A DNA stretch of 64,000 nt from AP-15 sp963737145. GTDB taxonomy: Bacteria > Pseudomonadota > Alphaproteobacteria > ATCC43930 > CGMCC-115725. The position numbers and the translations under genes are program-made. Shown here one piece after another: positions 47,391-56,735 of this stretch; the first letter of the stretch is position 1; every line of letters begins with the position of its first letter. The notes beneath the pieces were generated by a model. It saw only the letters and a list, made by a program, of their open reading frames with translations, was not told the origin of the DNA and did no database searches. The stretch lies in NCBI GenBank assembly GCA_963737145.1, contig CAVTRO010000001.1:1054001-1118000 (forward strand), written 5' to 3'.

Positions 47391-48600
47391 ATGCCGAAGC
47401 TTACCAAGCGCAGCGTGGAGGCATTGGGAGTTCGAGCCACCAACTACATCGCATTCGATGCCGAGCTGCCCGGGTTCGGCGTTCGCGTGATGCCGAGCGG
47501 AAAGAGGTTCTTTCTCGTCCAATATCGGCGGCATGGCCGCACCCGCCGCGTGATGCTCGGGCAATTCGGGCCGCTCACAGCCGAGGTCGCCCGGCGACGA
47601 GCCTTAACACTGCTCGCCCAAGCGCGCAGCGGTGGATTAGATCCGGCTGCGGAGCGCGACGCGCTTCGGCAGTCGTTCACGGTCGGGCAACTCGGGGCGC
47701 GGTTCTTGAACGAGCATGTCGCCGTCCGATGCAAGCCTACGACTTAGAGCGAATACCGCCGCTCGGTCGAACTCTTCATAGACCCGTTCTTCGGCAAGCA
47801 ACGCGTTCGCTCGGTCACGACGGCGGACGTCGCTGAGCTGCAGGGTACTTTGTCCCATATCCCCTACCAGGCGAACCGCACGCTTGGGGTGCTTTCAAAG
47901 ATGATGAATCTCGCGGAGATCTGGGGGTTGCGCGATCGACACTCGAATCCGTGCGAGGACATTCAGCGTTATCCGGAGCACAAGCGCGAGCGCTTCCTTT
48001 CCTTGCAGGAAGTGAAGGCGCTCGGGCACGTCCTCGACGGGGCGGAGTTCAGACGGGAGCGAGGGGAACTATGCCTGCACCGCGTTCCGGCTGTTGTTGT
48101 TGACCGGCTGTCGGTTAAGCGAAATTCAGAAGCTCAAATGGGCGCACGTGTACTTGGACGAGCGTGAGCTCAGGCTGCCGGACAGCAAGACCGGCGCGAA
48201 AACCGTCCATCTTGGGGCCGCTGCCATCGCGCTCCTTCGCAGCCTGCCCCGAGTTGAGATGAACCCATTTGTGATTGCTGGCAAGAACGCGGGGTCCTAT
48301 TTGACGGACCTGCAGCGACCTTGGCGCCGTATCCGCGGCGCAGCCGGCTTAGAAGACGTGCGCATCCACGACCTCCGGCACACGTTCGCTTCGGGTGGTC
48401 TCGCCGTAGGCGAGGGGCTGTCCATGATCGGCAAGCTGCTCGGCCACACGCAGGTGCAGACGACGGCTCGGTATGCTCATCTCGCAGCTGATCCGGTCAA
48501 ACAAGCGGCTGACAAGATCGCGGAACGCCTTGCGGGAGCACTGCTGAACGGCCCGAGCAATGTCTTGCCCGGTCATGAGGACACAGCGCCTGCCAGCTGA
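47391..48600 (+). pseudogene. int: Tyrosine recombinase (phage-type integrase), interrupted
   Basis: Three in-order pieces form one integrase of about 400 residues. The N-terminal Arm-binding/DUF4102-like domain is MPKLTKRSVEAL to GFGVRVMPSGKRFFLVQYRR. The core-binding region is LSHIPYQANRTLGVLSKMMN. The catalytic domain has Arg in LLLTGCRLSEIQKLKW, HDLRHTFASGG, and GHTQVQTTARYAHL with the Tyr nucleophile. A TAG at 47745-47747 and one extra G in a run near 48060 interrupt it. All catalytic residues (R, H, R, H, Y) are present, so only two point changes separate it from an intact gene. Confidence 0.85.
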
Positions 48601-48708
48601 TGGGCTGGTGCTGAAGTCATTGCAGGGCTTTGGCGTGCTCGCAGAATTTATGGCTTCTCCAACAAGCGGCTGGCTTGGGAGACGATCCCGCCATTGCTCG
48701 ACCGCGCC

Positions 48709-49277
48709 CTTGCGCACCGCGCATCTGCGCGACCCCGTTGGCCCGCAGATCCACTTCGCCAGCGAATCCTTTATCGACGAGGTCGACGCCGGAATCGGCG
48801 CCGATCCGGTCGCCTTCCGCCTGCGTTATCTGAAGGCGCCGCGCGACACCGCCGTCGCTAACGCGGCGGTCGAGAGCGCGCAATGGGACCGGCGACACAT
48901 TGAGCGGGCGCAGCATCACCGATGCCTGGCGCTCGGGCGCGCGGTGGTCGCGATCGGCGCCGAGGTCGAGATCGACCGCCGCACCGGTAGGGTCTGGGCT
49001 CGGAAGTTCACGGGCGCTCTCGGAGAAGGTTGCCCTCGACTGCGCCAAGGTCACCAGCACCGACTGGCTCTCCTACCCGATCCTCGACATCATCGGGGCG
49101 CCCGAAGCGGCCGACATCGTGCTGATCAACCGCCCCGAATTGCCGCCGGCCGGCGCCGGCGAGAGCTTGATCCGCCCCGTTTGCCGCGCGATCGCCAACG
49201 CCGTCTCCGACGCTACCGGCGTGCGTCTCTGCCGTGCCCCGCTGACCCCGGACCGCCTGAAGCCGGCATTAGCATGA
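48709..49277 (+). pseudogene. Fragments of a xanthine dehydrogenase-family molybdenum subunit
   Basis: Two frames match the C-terminal part of molybdopterin-binding aldehyde/xanthine oxidases. The first reads LRTAHLRDPVGPQIHFASES, then GADPVAFRLRYL and EVEIDRRTGRVWARKF. The second reads DWLSYPILDIIGAPEAADIV and INRPELPPAGAGESLIRPV, with the tail ATGVRLCRAPLTPDRLK. The segment between them in intact homologues is deleted. It is cargo debris within the mobile element. Confidence 0.7.
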
Positions 49278-49439
49278 CGGGATGTTGTGAATCAGCACCC
49301 AATCGAGTCCCCTCTACAGGGCTGCTTGGCTTTGATATTGCTCGACGGATGAATCCTTCGTTACGCTCGGCCGGGTTGTACTAACTCTAAAAAACCTGAG
49401 TAGGATCGGCGATCCGACGCTGATTGCATCGGCTCCGAT

Positions 49440-50560
49440 TTGCTGGGGCCGCGCGGCACCGGAAAATCCTACTTCTTCAGCGAGTTCTCACCCTACTCGA
49501 CGCTAATCAGCGGCGGACAGGCGACCAAGTCGATCCTCTTCTACAACAATGCCCGCCAGAAGATCGGGCTCGTCGGCTTCCGGGATACCGTCGCCTTCGA
49601 CGAGGTCAGCGGCATCAAGGTCAAGGACCCCGACACGATTCAGATCATGAAGGATTACATGGCCAACGGCTGCTTCTCGCGCGGCGTCGAAGTCATTGCC
49701 GATGCCAGCATGGCCTTTGTCGGCAACATCGACCAGACGGTCGAGCAGATCGTCAACTCCACCGAATACGACCTCTTCCTGCCGTTACCGCCACAGTTCG
49801 ACCTGGCGGTAATGGACCGCTTCGCTTGCTACCTTCCGGGTTGGGAGATGCCCAAGAACAGCGACGCGTACCTGACCGGTCGCTATGGGCTGATCACCGA
49901 CTATCTGGCCGAGGCGTTCCACTACCAAGTCAAGCACTCGAACCGTTACGAGGAGGTCAGCAAACGCCTGCGGCTGGGCCGTGCCGTCGAAGGCCGGGAC
50001 GAGAAGGGCATCAAGAAGACCCTCTGCGCGTTCCTCAAGATCCTCCATCCCGCGGATCAGCCGACCGACGTTGAGTTCGAAGAGTATGTGGCGTACGCGG
50101 TGGAATGCCGCCGGCGCATCAAGGAGCGGATGAACAAGCGAAAGCCGGACGACGAGTTCGCCCCGGATCAACCTGTCCTGCATCGATGCCAACGGCAAAG
50201 AGATCGTCGTCTACTGTCCCGAGTTGCGGAACGCCACAGCGACCCTGGAACCGACGCGGCGGCGGCTCAGAACGTCGGCCGAGGTAGAAATCGGCCGTGG
50301 CTTGCGGCATCCCCGTCCAGCAGCGCCGCCAGTAACCTCGATATCTACCCCCGAAGAGATCAAGCCTCCTGCCACACCTCAAACTCTGACGGAACAGCAC
50401 TTCAGCATTCAGTACGGCGATACGGGCTACACCTACGACACGATCTTCGGGAGTTACCTCGCTGGCGCCAAGATGGTCACGATCGAGGACCCGTACATCC
50501 GCGCGCCGCACCAGATCGGCAATTTCGTGCGCTTCTGCGAGACGGCGTACAACCATAGGT
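49440..50560 (+). pseudogene. brxL: BREX protein BrxL, N-truncated and frameshifted
   Basis: AAA+/Lon-like BrxL of BREX phage defence. The remaining sequence begins just before Walker A (GPRGTGKSYFFSEFSP). It continues with ILISGGQ-like residues, LVGFRDTVAFDEVSGIKVKD, FVGNIDQTVEQI and RYGLITDYLAEAF. An extra C in a run of four near 50162 shifts the frame; the corrected reading (INLSCIDANGKEIVV) leads into the C-terminal domain (YGDTGYTYDTIFGSYLAGAK; EDPYIRAPHQIGNFVRFCE). The N-terminal 200 or so residues and all other BREX genes are missing. Confidence 0.8.
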
Positions 50561-50640
50561 TGTTTAGCTTCGTCGCTGCGGGCGAACTCGGCGAAGGAGC
50601 CGAGCATCTGCATCAGCATACGGCCGGCGGGGCCGGTAGT
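50560..50640 (-). pseudogene. Short fragment of a serine recombinase (resolvase/invertase)
   Basis: About 27 codons on the minus strand read TTGPAGRMLMQMLGSFAEFAR. This closely matches the conserved helix-E region of resolvases (usually DTTTPAGRL...GAFAEFER). The fragment sits exactly between the brxL tail and the DNA ligase fragment, so it marks a recombination joint. Confidence 0.55.
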
Positions 50641-50899
50641 GATCGACACCGCCGGCGGGAAGTTTCGGTCGCTCACTGCGCGGCCGCTGAACGAACGCAA
50701 GGCGCGGCTTGCCGCGCTGCTATCAAATGTCGGCCCACCGCTGGACTACACCGATCACCAGACCGGGCATGGCCAGGTGTTTCACGAGAACGCCTGCGCC
50801 ATGGCGCTTGAGGGGATCGTCTCCAAGCGCGCCGATGCGCCGTATGCGCCCGGCAACCGAGGCCTGTGGGTCAAAGGGCAGATTGGACGCGATCATTAA
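50640..50899 (+). pseudogene. DNA ligase D ligase-domain fragment
   Basis: About 85 codons read LNERKARLAALLSNV, then DYTDHQTGHGQVFHENACAM and ALEGIVSKRADAPYAPGNRG. They match the adenylation domain of bacterial ATP-dependent NHEJ ligase LigD around motifs IIIa-IV. The ligase active-site lysine, the primase and the nuclease domains are missing. It ends at a stop at 50897-50899. Confidence 0.65.
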
Positions 50900-51061
50900 A
50901 TGGAAGTAACTAACCATCAATTCTGCGGAAAATTTGAATTTTCTCACAAAATACCGGCGCAATGGAAAGCGCGCCGAGAGAGGATGCTGTGTTGCGAATT
51001 GGCGAACTCGCATCGAACTGCGGCCTTCTGGAGCACAGCGATTCAATTGGCAGTGACAGAG

Positions 51062-52198
51062 ATGAGAGTTACGAGAAAACCACGTTCGGCGCGCAGCACC
51101 CGCTTGCCTGATGATATTCGTCATGGAAATATTGAGCTTCGGCACCTCCGATATTTCGTGGTCGTGGCCGAGGAGCTGAATCTCCGTCGCGCGGCCGACC
51201 GACTTGAGATCACGCAGCCGGCGGTCACCAAACAGGTAGCCAGGCTGGAAGAGCAGATGGGCGTCAGTCTGTTCGCGCGGGCGCGGCATCGTCTTGCCGG
51301 GCTCACATCGGCGGGCACAGACTTCCTTGTCGAGGCGCGCCACATCCTCGACCAGGTCGAGGACGCCATCCGCGGCGTACAGCTCGTGGCGCACGGCCGC
51401 TCGGGGCGGCTGAGAATTGGCCTCACGGACGATGCCGCGACCCTCGCTCTGACCTCTATTCTCGCAGCATTCCATTACCGCTCACCGAATGTCTTGGTCG
51501 AGCTGGTCGAATTAGCAGGGCCGGAGGTGCTCGCGGCGCTTGAAGCAAACACAGTCGATCTCGCACTCGCCTCGGAGCCCCGGGATGCAGGTGGGTTTGC
51601 GATTGAAGAGCTATGGCGGGAAAGCTGGAGCGTCGTCCTACCTGAGGGCCACGCACTCTGTCATAAGGACGTGGTCCTCCCGGCTGACCTTGCAGGCGAA
51701 GCTCTCGCTTTGGTTCGCTCTTCAGCCCAGAAGACAGTCCTCGCCCGGTTACGCGGGGTTGGTAAGAAGTCGGATTGGCCTCGCGTTGCGTTCCGTGTTT
51801 CGAACCGCCGAACGGCCATCATGTTGGCGCGTGCCGGTTCCGCTATCGCCATAGCGCCCTCTTCGTCGGTATTGGTTGCGGGCCTCCGCGCGGTGATGCG
51901 ACCGTTGCTCCAAGACCCCGGCTACGCAGTGATCGCTCTGAAGCATGACATCGACCCGCCGCCGGGGTTGGTCGGGCGATTTCTCAATATCGCGCGGGAG
52001 CTTTCCGGCACGCGCTCCTCAAAGGATCAGGTTGGCTCCGCCGTTTCCGAGTCGGCCGAAGGGGCAGTGCTCTGCGCTACATGCCGGCGCGTCCGCATAA
52101 AAACGCGGTCGGTTCTAATGAACCGTTCCAGTATGTGCGGGACGATGCGCTCCACCGTGACCGGCTTGCTGTTGCCTGAGCCGACGGCGTCGGCGTAG
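51062..52198 (+). CDS. LysR-family transcriptional regulator
   Basis: The helix-turn-helix lies near residues 25-85 from the ATG at 51062 (RHLRYFVVVAEELNLRRAAD; LEITQPAVTKQVARLEEQMG). A substrate-binding domain follows (GRLRIGLTDDAATLALT). The family's natural end is near 52010 (FLNIARELSG), but the frame stays open for 60 more codons and runs antisense through DUF2274 before stopping. The upstream frame to 50900 is not conserved. Its target is unknown; similar regulators flank Trb clusters. Confidence 0.82.
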   Translation: MRVTRKPRSARSTRLPDDIRHGNIELRHLRYFVVVAEELNLRRAADRLEITQPAVTKQVARLEEQMGVSLFARARHRLAGLTSAGTDFLVEARHILDQVEDAIRGVQLVAHGRSGRLRIGLTDDAATLALTSILAAFHYRSPNVLVELVELAGPEVLAALEANTVDLALASEPRDAGGFAIEELWRESWSVVLPEGHALCHKDVVLPADLAGEALALVRSSAQKTVLARLRGVGKKSDWPRVAFRVSNRRTAIMLARAGSAIAIAPSSSVLVAGLRAVMRPLLQDPGYAVIALKHDIDPPPGLVGRFLNIARELSGTRSSKDQVGSAVSESAEGAVLCATCRRVRIKTRSVLMNRSSMCGTMRSTVTGLLLPEPTASA

Positions 52199-52302
52199 GT
52201 ACGCAGCAGTGCAGCGAGCTCGGCCGAGATGATGATCGTCAGACGGACCGGTTTATCGTCCGGGATCGGCCCGAGTTTCAGCTTCATCATAACTTCGCTC
52301 AT
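52027..52302 (-). CDS. DUF2274 domain protein
   Basis: A 91-residue protein beginning MSEVMMKLKLGPIPDDKPVR, with the block LAALLRTYADAV and ILERFIRTDR. DUF2274 genes sit directly after trbI in many alphaproteobacterial ICEs. The ATG overlaps the trbI stop. The role is unknown; the sequence resembles a small ribbon-helix-helix-like protein. It is antisense to the LysR 3' end. Confidence 0.85.
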   Translation of the reverse strand: MSEVMMKLKLGPIPDDKPVRLTIIISAELAALLRTYADAVGSGNSKPVTVERIVPHILERFIRTDRVFMRTRRHVAQSTAPSADSETAEPT

Positions 52303-53528
52303 CGATTGACATAAGGCCGCAGCACGATGTCTCGGTTGACGAGGACGCGCACCGGACATCCGGGCCTGACCGTCAAGGTCGGCTGGAGTGCAAGATCTTT
52401 CGACACAATGCGCTGACCGGCCTCATTCGCTGTGTTGTTCACGCTATCCCGCAGCCCGACGATGATGCGGTTATTGCTTTGCGTACCGTTGTTGGCGGCC
52501 AACTCGCTGGAGATGCCAAGCAACGAAGAGAGCGCGACGCCTTTCAGCAGCCGCCAGGTGTGGTAATCCACCCCGTCCTCGAGCCCGGCATAACCCTCCG
52601 TGTCCGTAGCGGGGAGATTGTCTAGGACAATGGAGCTGCCGTCCGGCATGACGAGGCGCGTCCAAATCAGCAGCAGCCGCTCTTGCCCATAGGCGATGTG
52701 GCTGTCGTATTTGCCGATCAGCCGCGTGCCCTGCGGGACCAGCAGAAATCGCCCGGTTACCGTGTCGTAGGCATCCTCGGTCACCTGTGCCACCACCTGG
52801 CCGGGCAGGTCCGAATTGAGGCCGGTAATCAGGGCTGCGGCTATGACGGATCCCGCCATGAGCTGGTAGGGGCTGCGGGGCGTCTGAACGCGCTGTGGCG
52901 AGTAGATCGCTTGCTCAATGCGGCCGTTAAGAAAGCCCTCCTTGTGCGATTGGCCGTTCTGGATCGACAGATCGTCCCCGGCGGATGTTTGCGGTGCGGT
53001 TCCCTCTAGCGACGGCGTTGAAGTGCCACCTTCTGCTGCCTGACCTTGAGCTGCCCCGGCAAGGGCGGCCGGCCTTGCCGAGACCGTGAAGAACACCACG
53101 GAAGCTGCCGCTTGTTCCCGCTCGCGCCGGCGCCGCTCCGCCTCCGGATCGGCGGCCGGTGTCGGGGTCCCAGTTTGTTGCTGCAGCATCGGTCGTCCGA
53201 GATCTCCTGGCAACGGCGACCCGAGCTGCGGCACCGGCTGGGGTAGTGAAGGTGCCGGTTTGGGTCGGGTGAGATCGGCGTAGCTGTCCCGCATATTGGC
53301 GAGCGCATCGGTGGGCTTGGTGTTAGTGTTGTAGAGTTCCGGGCCGCCCGCGAAACGGAGTGGCCGGATGCCCAAAGCATACCAGAGCGCTGCAAAGACG
53401 AGTGCGGTGGCGAGGGCCGTCGCAACCACCAATGTTCGACGCGATAGCCGTGTCACCGGACGCGGGGCAGCACCGATCCGCAATTCGGATGGAGGCGGTT
53501 CCTTGCGCCGCGGCGTGGTATCGCTCAT
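52299..53528 (-). CDS. trbI: Conjugal transfer protein TrbI (VirB10-like)
   Basis: A 409-residue protein spanning the envelope. The cytoplasmic tail and one helix (residues 30-50, TLVVATALATALVFAALWY) precede a Pro-rich linker (53050-53300). The C-terminal TrbI domain has PYQLMAGSVIAAALITGLNSD, GRFLLVPQGTRLIGKYDS and DGSSIVLDNLPATD. It connects inner-membrane ATPases to the outer-membrane core. Confidence 0.94.
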   Translation of the reverse strand: MSDTTPRRKEPPPSELRIGAAPRPVTRLSRRTLVVATALATALVFAALWYALGIRPLRFAGGPELYNTNTKPTDALANMRDSYADLTRPKPAPSLPQPVPQLGSPLPGDLGRPMLQQQTGTPTPAADPEAERRRREREQAAASVVFFTVSARPAALAGAAQGQAAEGGTSTPSLEGTAPQTSAGDDLSIQNGQSHKEGFLNGRIEQAIYSPQRVQTPRSPYQLMAGSVIAAALITGLNSDLPGQVVAQVTEDAYDTVTGRFLLVPQGTRLIGKYDSHIAYGQERLLLIWTRLVMPDGSSIVLDNLPATDTEGYAGLEDGVDYHTWRLLKGVALSSLLGISSELAANNGTQSNNRIIVGLRDSVNNTANEAGQRIVSKDLALQPTLTVRPGCPVRVLVNRDIVLRPYVNR

Positions 53529-54493
53529 CGACCGTCGGTCCGGCTGATCCGCACGGTCTGCTGCGGGTTGGAGCCGAGGCGCAATTCCGCCGCGGCGAAC
53601 AGGCGATCGACAATGTAGGTCGAGCCTCTGACGCGGTAATTGACGAGCTCGGCCTCGCCGGTCGGCCCGATGATAAAGAGCGGCGGAGTCTCGCCCTGAG
53701 CGATGCCGAGCGGGAACTGGATGTAGACCTTGTGCCCGTCATCAAAGGCCTGCACCGGCCGCCAGGGTGGAGAATCTCCGCTGATCCGGTAACGGAAGCG
53801 CAGCGATGATACATCGATGCCGCCCGCCGCCGTGACGTTGGCGCGTGCCTCGGCTTCGGCATTCTGCCGCCGCAGCGCGACGAACTCGTCCTGTGGATAG
53901 CGCCAGGAGACCGCCGCCATATAGGTCTCCCGGGTCGGATGCGCTTCGATATGATAAGTCCGCCGGTCCGTCGCGATGACAATGTTGTTCATCGGCAGGT
54001 CGGCGGAGACCGGCTTGACCAGCACGTGAGCTTGACGGGTGACCCCCGACCCGCTCTCGGTATCCCCAATCTTCCACTGCGTGGTGTCCCCGGCGGCGAC
54101 CGCCTTCAGCTCCTCGCCAGGCTCAAGCGTGATATCGGTGACGTGCACCGGGGCGACATAGAGCTGGTACAGCGCCCCGTCGCTGTACGGGTAGACCTGG
54201 ATCGCATTGACGTAGCCGGCGCGGGTCGGTTTGACGCTAGCGGCGGCGTTGGCGAGCTGGACGCGGCGAGCCGGATCGCGGGGCTCTGACGCGCTCGCCG
54301 GCTGGCCGCCGCGCGGCATCCGCTTCAGTTGGCCCGGAAGCGGCAATAGCTCGGGCATTTGAACTATTTTGACGGGTTTGGGAAGTTCCGTGTGGAGGGC
54401 TGCAGGATCGTCATAATTGATCTGAGGAACTTCCGGAGCGCAGGCGGCGAGCGGCAGCAGTGCGACTACCCCCAGCGCGGTTGTGTGCCTCAT
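53525..54493 (-). CDS. trbG: Conjugal transfer protein TrbG (VirB9-like)
   Basis: A 322-residue outer-membrane core component. The start at 54493 gives a lipoprotein signal peptide (TALGVVALLPLAAC). Domain features are NAIQVYPYSDGALYQLYVAP and VHVTDITLEPGEELKAVA. Further blocks are TYMAAVSWRYPQDEF and GSTYIVDRLFAAAELRLG. It overlaps both trbF and trbI by 4 bp. An in-frame extension upstream is trbF read out of frame. Confidence 0.93.
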   Translation of the reverse strand: MRHTTALGVVALLPLAACAPEVPQINYDDPAALHTELPKPVKIVQMPELLPLPGQLKRMPRGGQPASASEPRDPARRVQLANAAASVKPTRAGYVNAIQVYPYSDGALYQLYVAPVHVTDITLEPGEELKAVAAGDTTQWKIGDTESGSGVTRQAHVLVKPVSADLPMNNIVIATDRRTYHIEAHPTRETYMAAVSWRYPQDEFVALRRQNAEAEARANVTAAGGIDVSSLRFRYRISGDSPPWRPVQAFDDGHKVYIQFPLGIAQGETPPLFIIGPTGEAELVNYRVRGSTYIVDRLFAAAELRLGSNPQQTVRISRTDGR

Positions 54494-55182
54494 CCACTGC
54501 CTCCCAGCTCCCGTGACCAGGCAATTGCGTCGATGTAGATCCCGAGCGGGTTTTTGCGCAGCCGCTCCTCGGTTCGTGGTGTTTGAGTGATCACGGTCAG
54601 GATCGCCGACCAGCGCTCCGCCGGTATTGCGGCGCCTTCCTCGTATGCATGCTCGATCCAGGCAATGCGGAACGACTTGTCCGAGGCGCGCACCACGCTG
54701 GTGACTTCGGCCGTGACGGCGCGGTGCCCGACCTTGCCAAAGGGATCGACCTGCCGCGCGTAATCGTCGAGCACGGGCTTGGCATGGCTCGTGATCTGGT
54801 CGTAGGCATCGAGCCACGCCTGCCGCACGACAATGGGGTCGACCGAAAGCGCGCGGGTGTTCTGAACGAAACGCGCCAAGAAATAGCCAATCTGAGCGTC
54901 GCTCGGCTGGTATTCGGTAACCGCCGGCGCGATTGCATTCGCTGCACCGGTGCGATCCACCTCGACGACGTATGGCGTCACGACCGAGCGGGAGCGGGCG
55001 CGGATGTCGTCGCCCATGGCTACGGCGGCGAGTGCCAGCGCACCAAAGGCCATCAGGCGCCAATTGGCGGCCTGCACGCGGGCCGCGCCGATCCTCTCGT
55101 CCCAGAGTTGTTCGGCACGCTGGTAGGGAGTTGCCGGCGCCGGCGTCTGCCCGTAACGCGTCGCGGCACGGCGCCAATTCAT
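54490..55182 (-). CDS. trbF: Conjugal transfer protein TrbF (VirB8-like)
   Basis: A 230-residue inner-membrane protein with an N-terminal cytoplasmic stretch and one helix (NWRLMAFGALALAAVAMG). A periplasmic NTF2-like domain follows, with VTPYVVEVDRTGAANAI and ERWSAILTVITQTPRTEERL. It starts in overlap with trbL and ends in overlap with trbG. Confidence 0.93.
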   Translation of the reverse strand: MNWRRAATRYGQTPAPATPYQRAEQLWDERIGAARVQAANWRLMAFGALALAAVAMGDDIRARSRSVVTPYVVEVDRTGAANAIAPAVTEYQPSDAQIGYFLARFVQNTRALSVDPIVVRQAWLDAYDQITSHAKPVLDDYARQVDPFGKVGHRAVTAEVTSVVRASDKSFRIAWIEHAYEEGAAIPAERWSAILTVITQTPRTEERLRKNPLGIYIDAIAWSRELGGSG

Positions 55183-56489
55183 TTGTTATCCCCTCGCAGC
55201 GTCGGCTTGAGCCCGGCGCCGCCTGCCTCCCCTTCACGCATGGCGCGCTCAACGCTGCGCATCACCTGCTCCCGGCGAAGTTGCCGTGCCCAGCCCGGCG
55301 TCCGCGAAGGATTAGCCAGACCAGTGCTTTCAGCGGTCTCGCCGATGGCAGATCCTCCAGTCGCAGTCCAACCGGCGCGCTCGCCGGCTCGAACGCGTTC
55401 AGCCAACCCGTCGGCAACACGGTCGCCGGTCGTCTGCAGCCCGCCCGCTGCTGTCGAGATACCTGCGCGAGCAACACCCAGAAGGCCTCCGCCGACGCCA
55501 GCCAGGCCCTCGCCGCCTGAGGCAGCGCTCCCCAGGGAGTAAGCAGTGCGTGCGGCACTGCCAAGCGTTGCCGCCGAGGCGACCGCGCCGGCACCGGTTC
55601 GAGCGGCTGCTGCCAATCCAGCCCCGCCCAGCAACAACGTGCCGCCAACAACGGCGGCCGGTGCCACGGCAGCACCGAGCCCGAGCTGCGGTGCGCCGGA
55701 GACGATGCCCGCGGCGATTTTGGGTGCATAGAGTGCGAGGCCACCGACAGTCATCGAGGCGAGCAGAACTGTCAGCGCATCCTGAAGAGAAAGTTCAGCG
55801 GTTGGGCTCGACGGGAGAATCTGCGAGAAGATCTGGGTTCCGATGCCGGTCACCACCGCGAAGACCAGGATGCGTACGCCTGAGGTGATGACCTGGCCAA
55901 GCACCGGCTCAGCAATGAATGAGGTTCCGCGCCAGAGAGCAAAGGGCACGAGGATGAACCCCTTCAGCGTCGTCAGCTTGAACTCGATGACCGCGAGAAA
56001 GAGCATGATTGCGAGCACAAAAAAGGCGATCAGCGTCACGACCCAAGCGAGGGCCATCAGCATGATCTCGCTCAAATTCCAGAACACCTCCGGGAAGCCG
56101 GAGAGGCGCTGGATCTGGGCCAGCAATACATCAGCACCTTGCAGGCCGGCTTGAGCAAGTTTGCCGGGGCGAAGAAAGTCGGCGTAGCTCAATGACGAGC
56201 CTGTCGCCTTAAGACCGAGCGCCGCAAAGCTCTTGAAAATGGCCTGCGCCAGACTGTTCCAATTATTCAGTATGAAGGCAAAAAACCCGACGTAGAGTAC
56301 CTTCTTCGCGAACGCCTGGATCACCTCGTCTTCGCCGGCGGCCCAAGCCAATGCGGCAAGCACCACATCGACGCCAATAAGAATCTTGACCAGGAACCCG
56401 ACATCTCCAGCAATCAATCCGAAGCCGCTGTCGATATAGCGGCTGAAGATATCAAGGAAGCGGTCAATGACAGCGATGTCGTTAGCCAT
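55179..56489 (-). CDS. trbL: Conjugal transfer protein TrbL (VirB6-like)
   Basis: A 436-residue polytopic inner-membrane channel component. The ATG at 56489 (MANDIAVIDRFLDIFSRYID) is the family start. About six helices lie between residues 25 and 260, with the conserved LKGFILVPFALWRGTSFIAE. A Gly/Ala-rich C-terminal tail (about residues 270-430) is typical of TrbL. Confidence 0.94.
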   Translation of the reverse strand: MANDIAVIDRFLDIFSRYIDSGFGLIAGDVGFLVKILIGVDVVLAALAWAAGEDEVIQAFAKKVLYVGFFAFILNNWNSLAQAIFKSFAALGLKATGSSLSYADFLRPGKLAQAGLQGADVLLAQIQRLSGFPEVFWNLSEIMLMALAWVVTLIAFFVLAIMLFLAVIEFKLTTLKGFILVPFALWRGTSFIAEPVLGQVITSGVRILVFAVVTGIGTQIFSQILPSSPTAELSLQDALTVLLASMTVGGLALYAPKIAAGIVSGAPQLGLGAAVAPAAVVGGTLLLGGAGLAAAARTGAGAVASAATLGSAARTAYSLGSAASGGEGLAGVGGGLLGVARAGISTAAGGLQTTGDRVADGLAERVRAGERAGWTATGGSAIGETAESTGLANPSRTPGWARQLRREQVMRSVERAMREGEAGGAGLKPTLRGDNK

Positions 56490-56585
56490 GAGGGGGCGGA
56501 TCTGATGTTGAACGGGTGTTCTGCTTCGTCGTTGCGGATCGATGGATGGATGCGAAGGGAAGACCTCTACTGGCAAGGAAGGCGT

Positions 56586-56735
56586 CTAGATCGTACCAGT
56601 CCCAAAGAACCGCTTGTTTTCCGCCTGTCGTGCCGTCTTGTACCGCGCGTCGTTAACCGAGGCCACGCCAAGCTGTTTACAGCTTTCACGGGGACGCCCC
56701 TCCGAACACTTGGACCGACGCTGGGCTATAGCTCA
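56586..56735 (-). pseudogene. Remnant of entry-exclusion protein TrbK-alt
   Basis: Between trbL and trbJ, a minus-strand frame reads RESCKQLGVASVNDARYKTA, then RQAENKRFFG, and stops at 56586-56588. This matches the C-terminal half of TrbK-alt proteins (RCxxLGxAAxxDAxCxxxWAENRxRFF). No start codon lies upstream in frame before a stop, and the signal/lipobox part is missing. The conserved second Cys is replaced by Tyr. Position trbJ-K-L is conserved in Trb clusters. Confidence 0.6.

Noticed and set aside
23190..47747. Possibility that TAG is recoded as an amino acid, since three genes contain in-frame TAG
   Set aside because: TAG ends several intact genes here (coxF-like, efp, rodA, the second LLM gene), and the affected genes also carry frameshifts or truncations.
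49440..50560. A functional BREX locus
   Set aside because: Only part of BrxL is present, frameshifted, with no other brx or pgl gene nearby.
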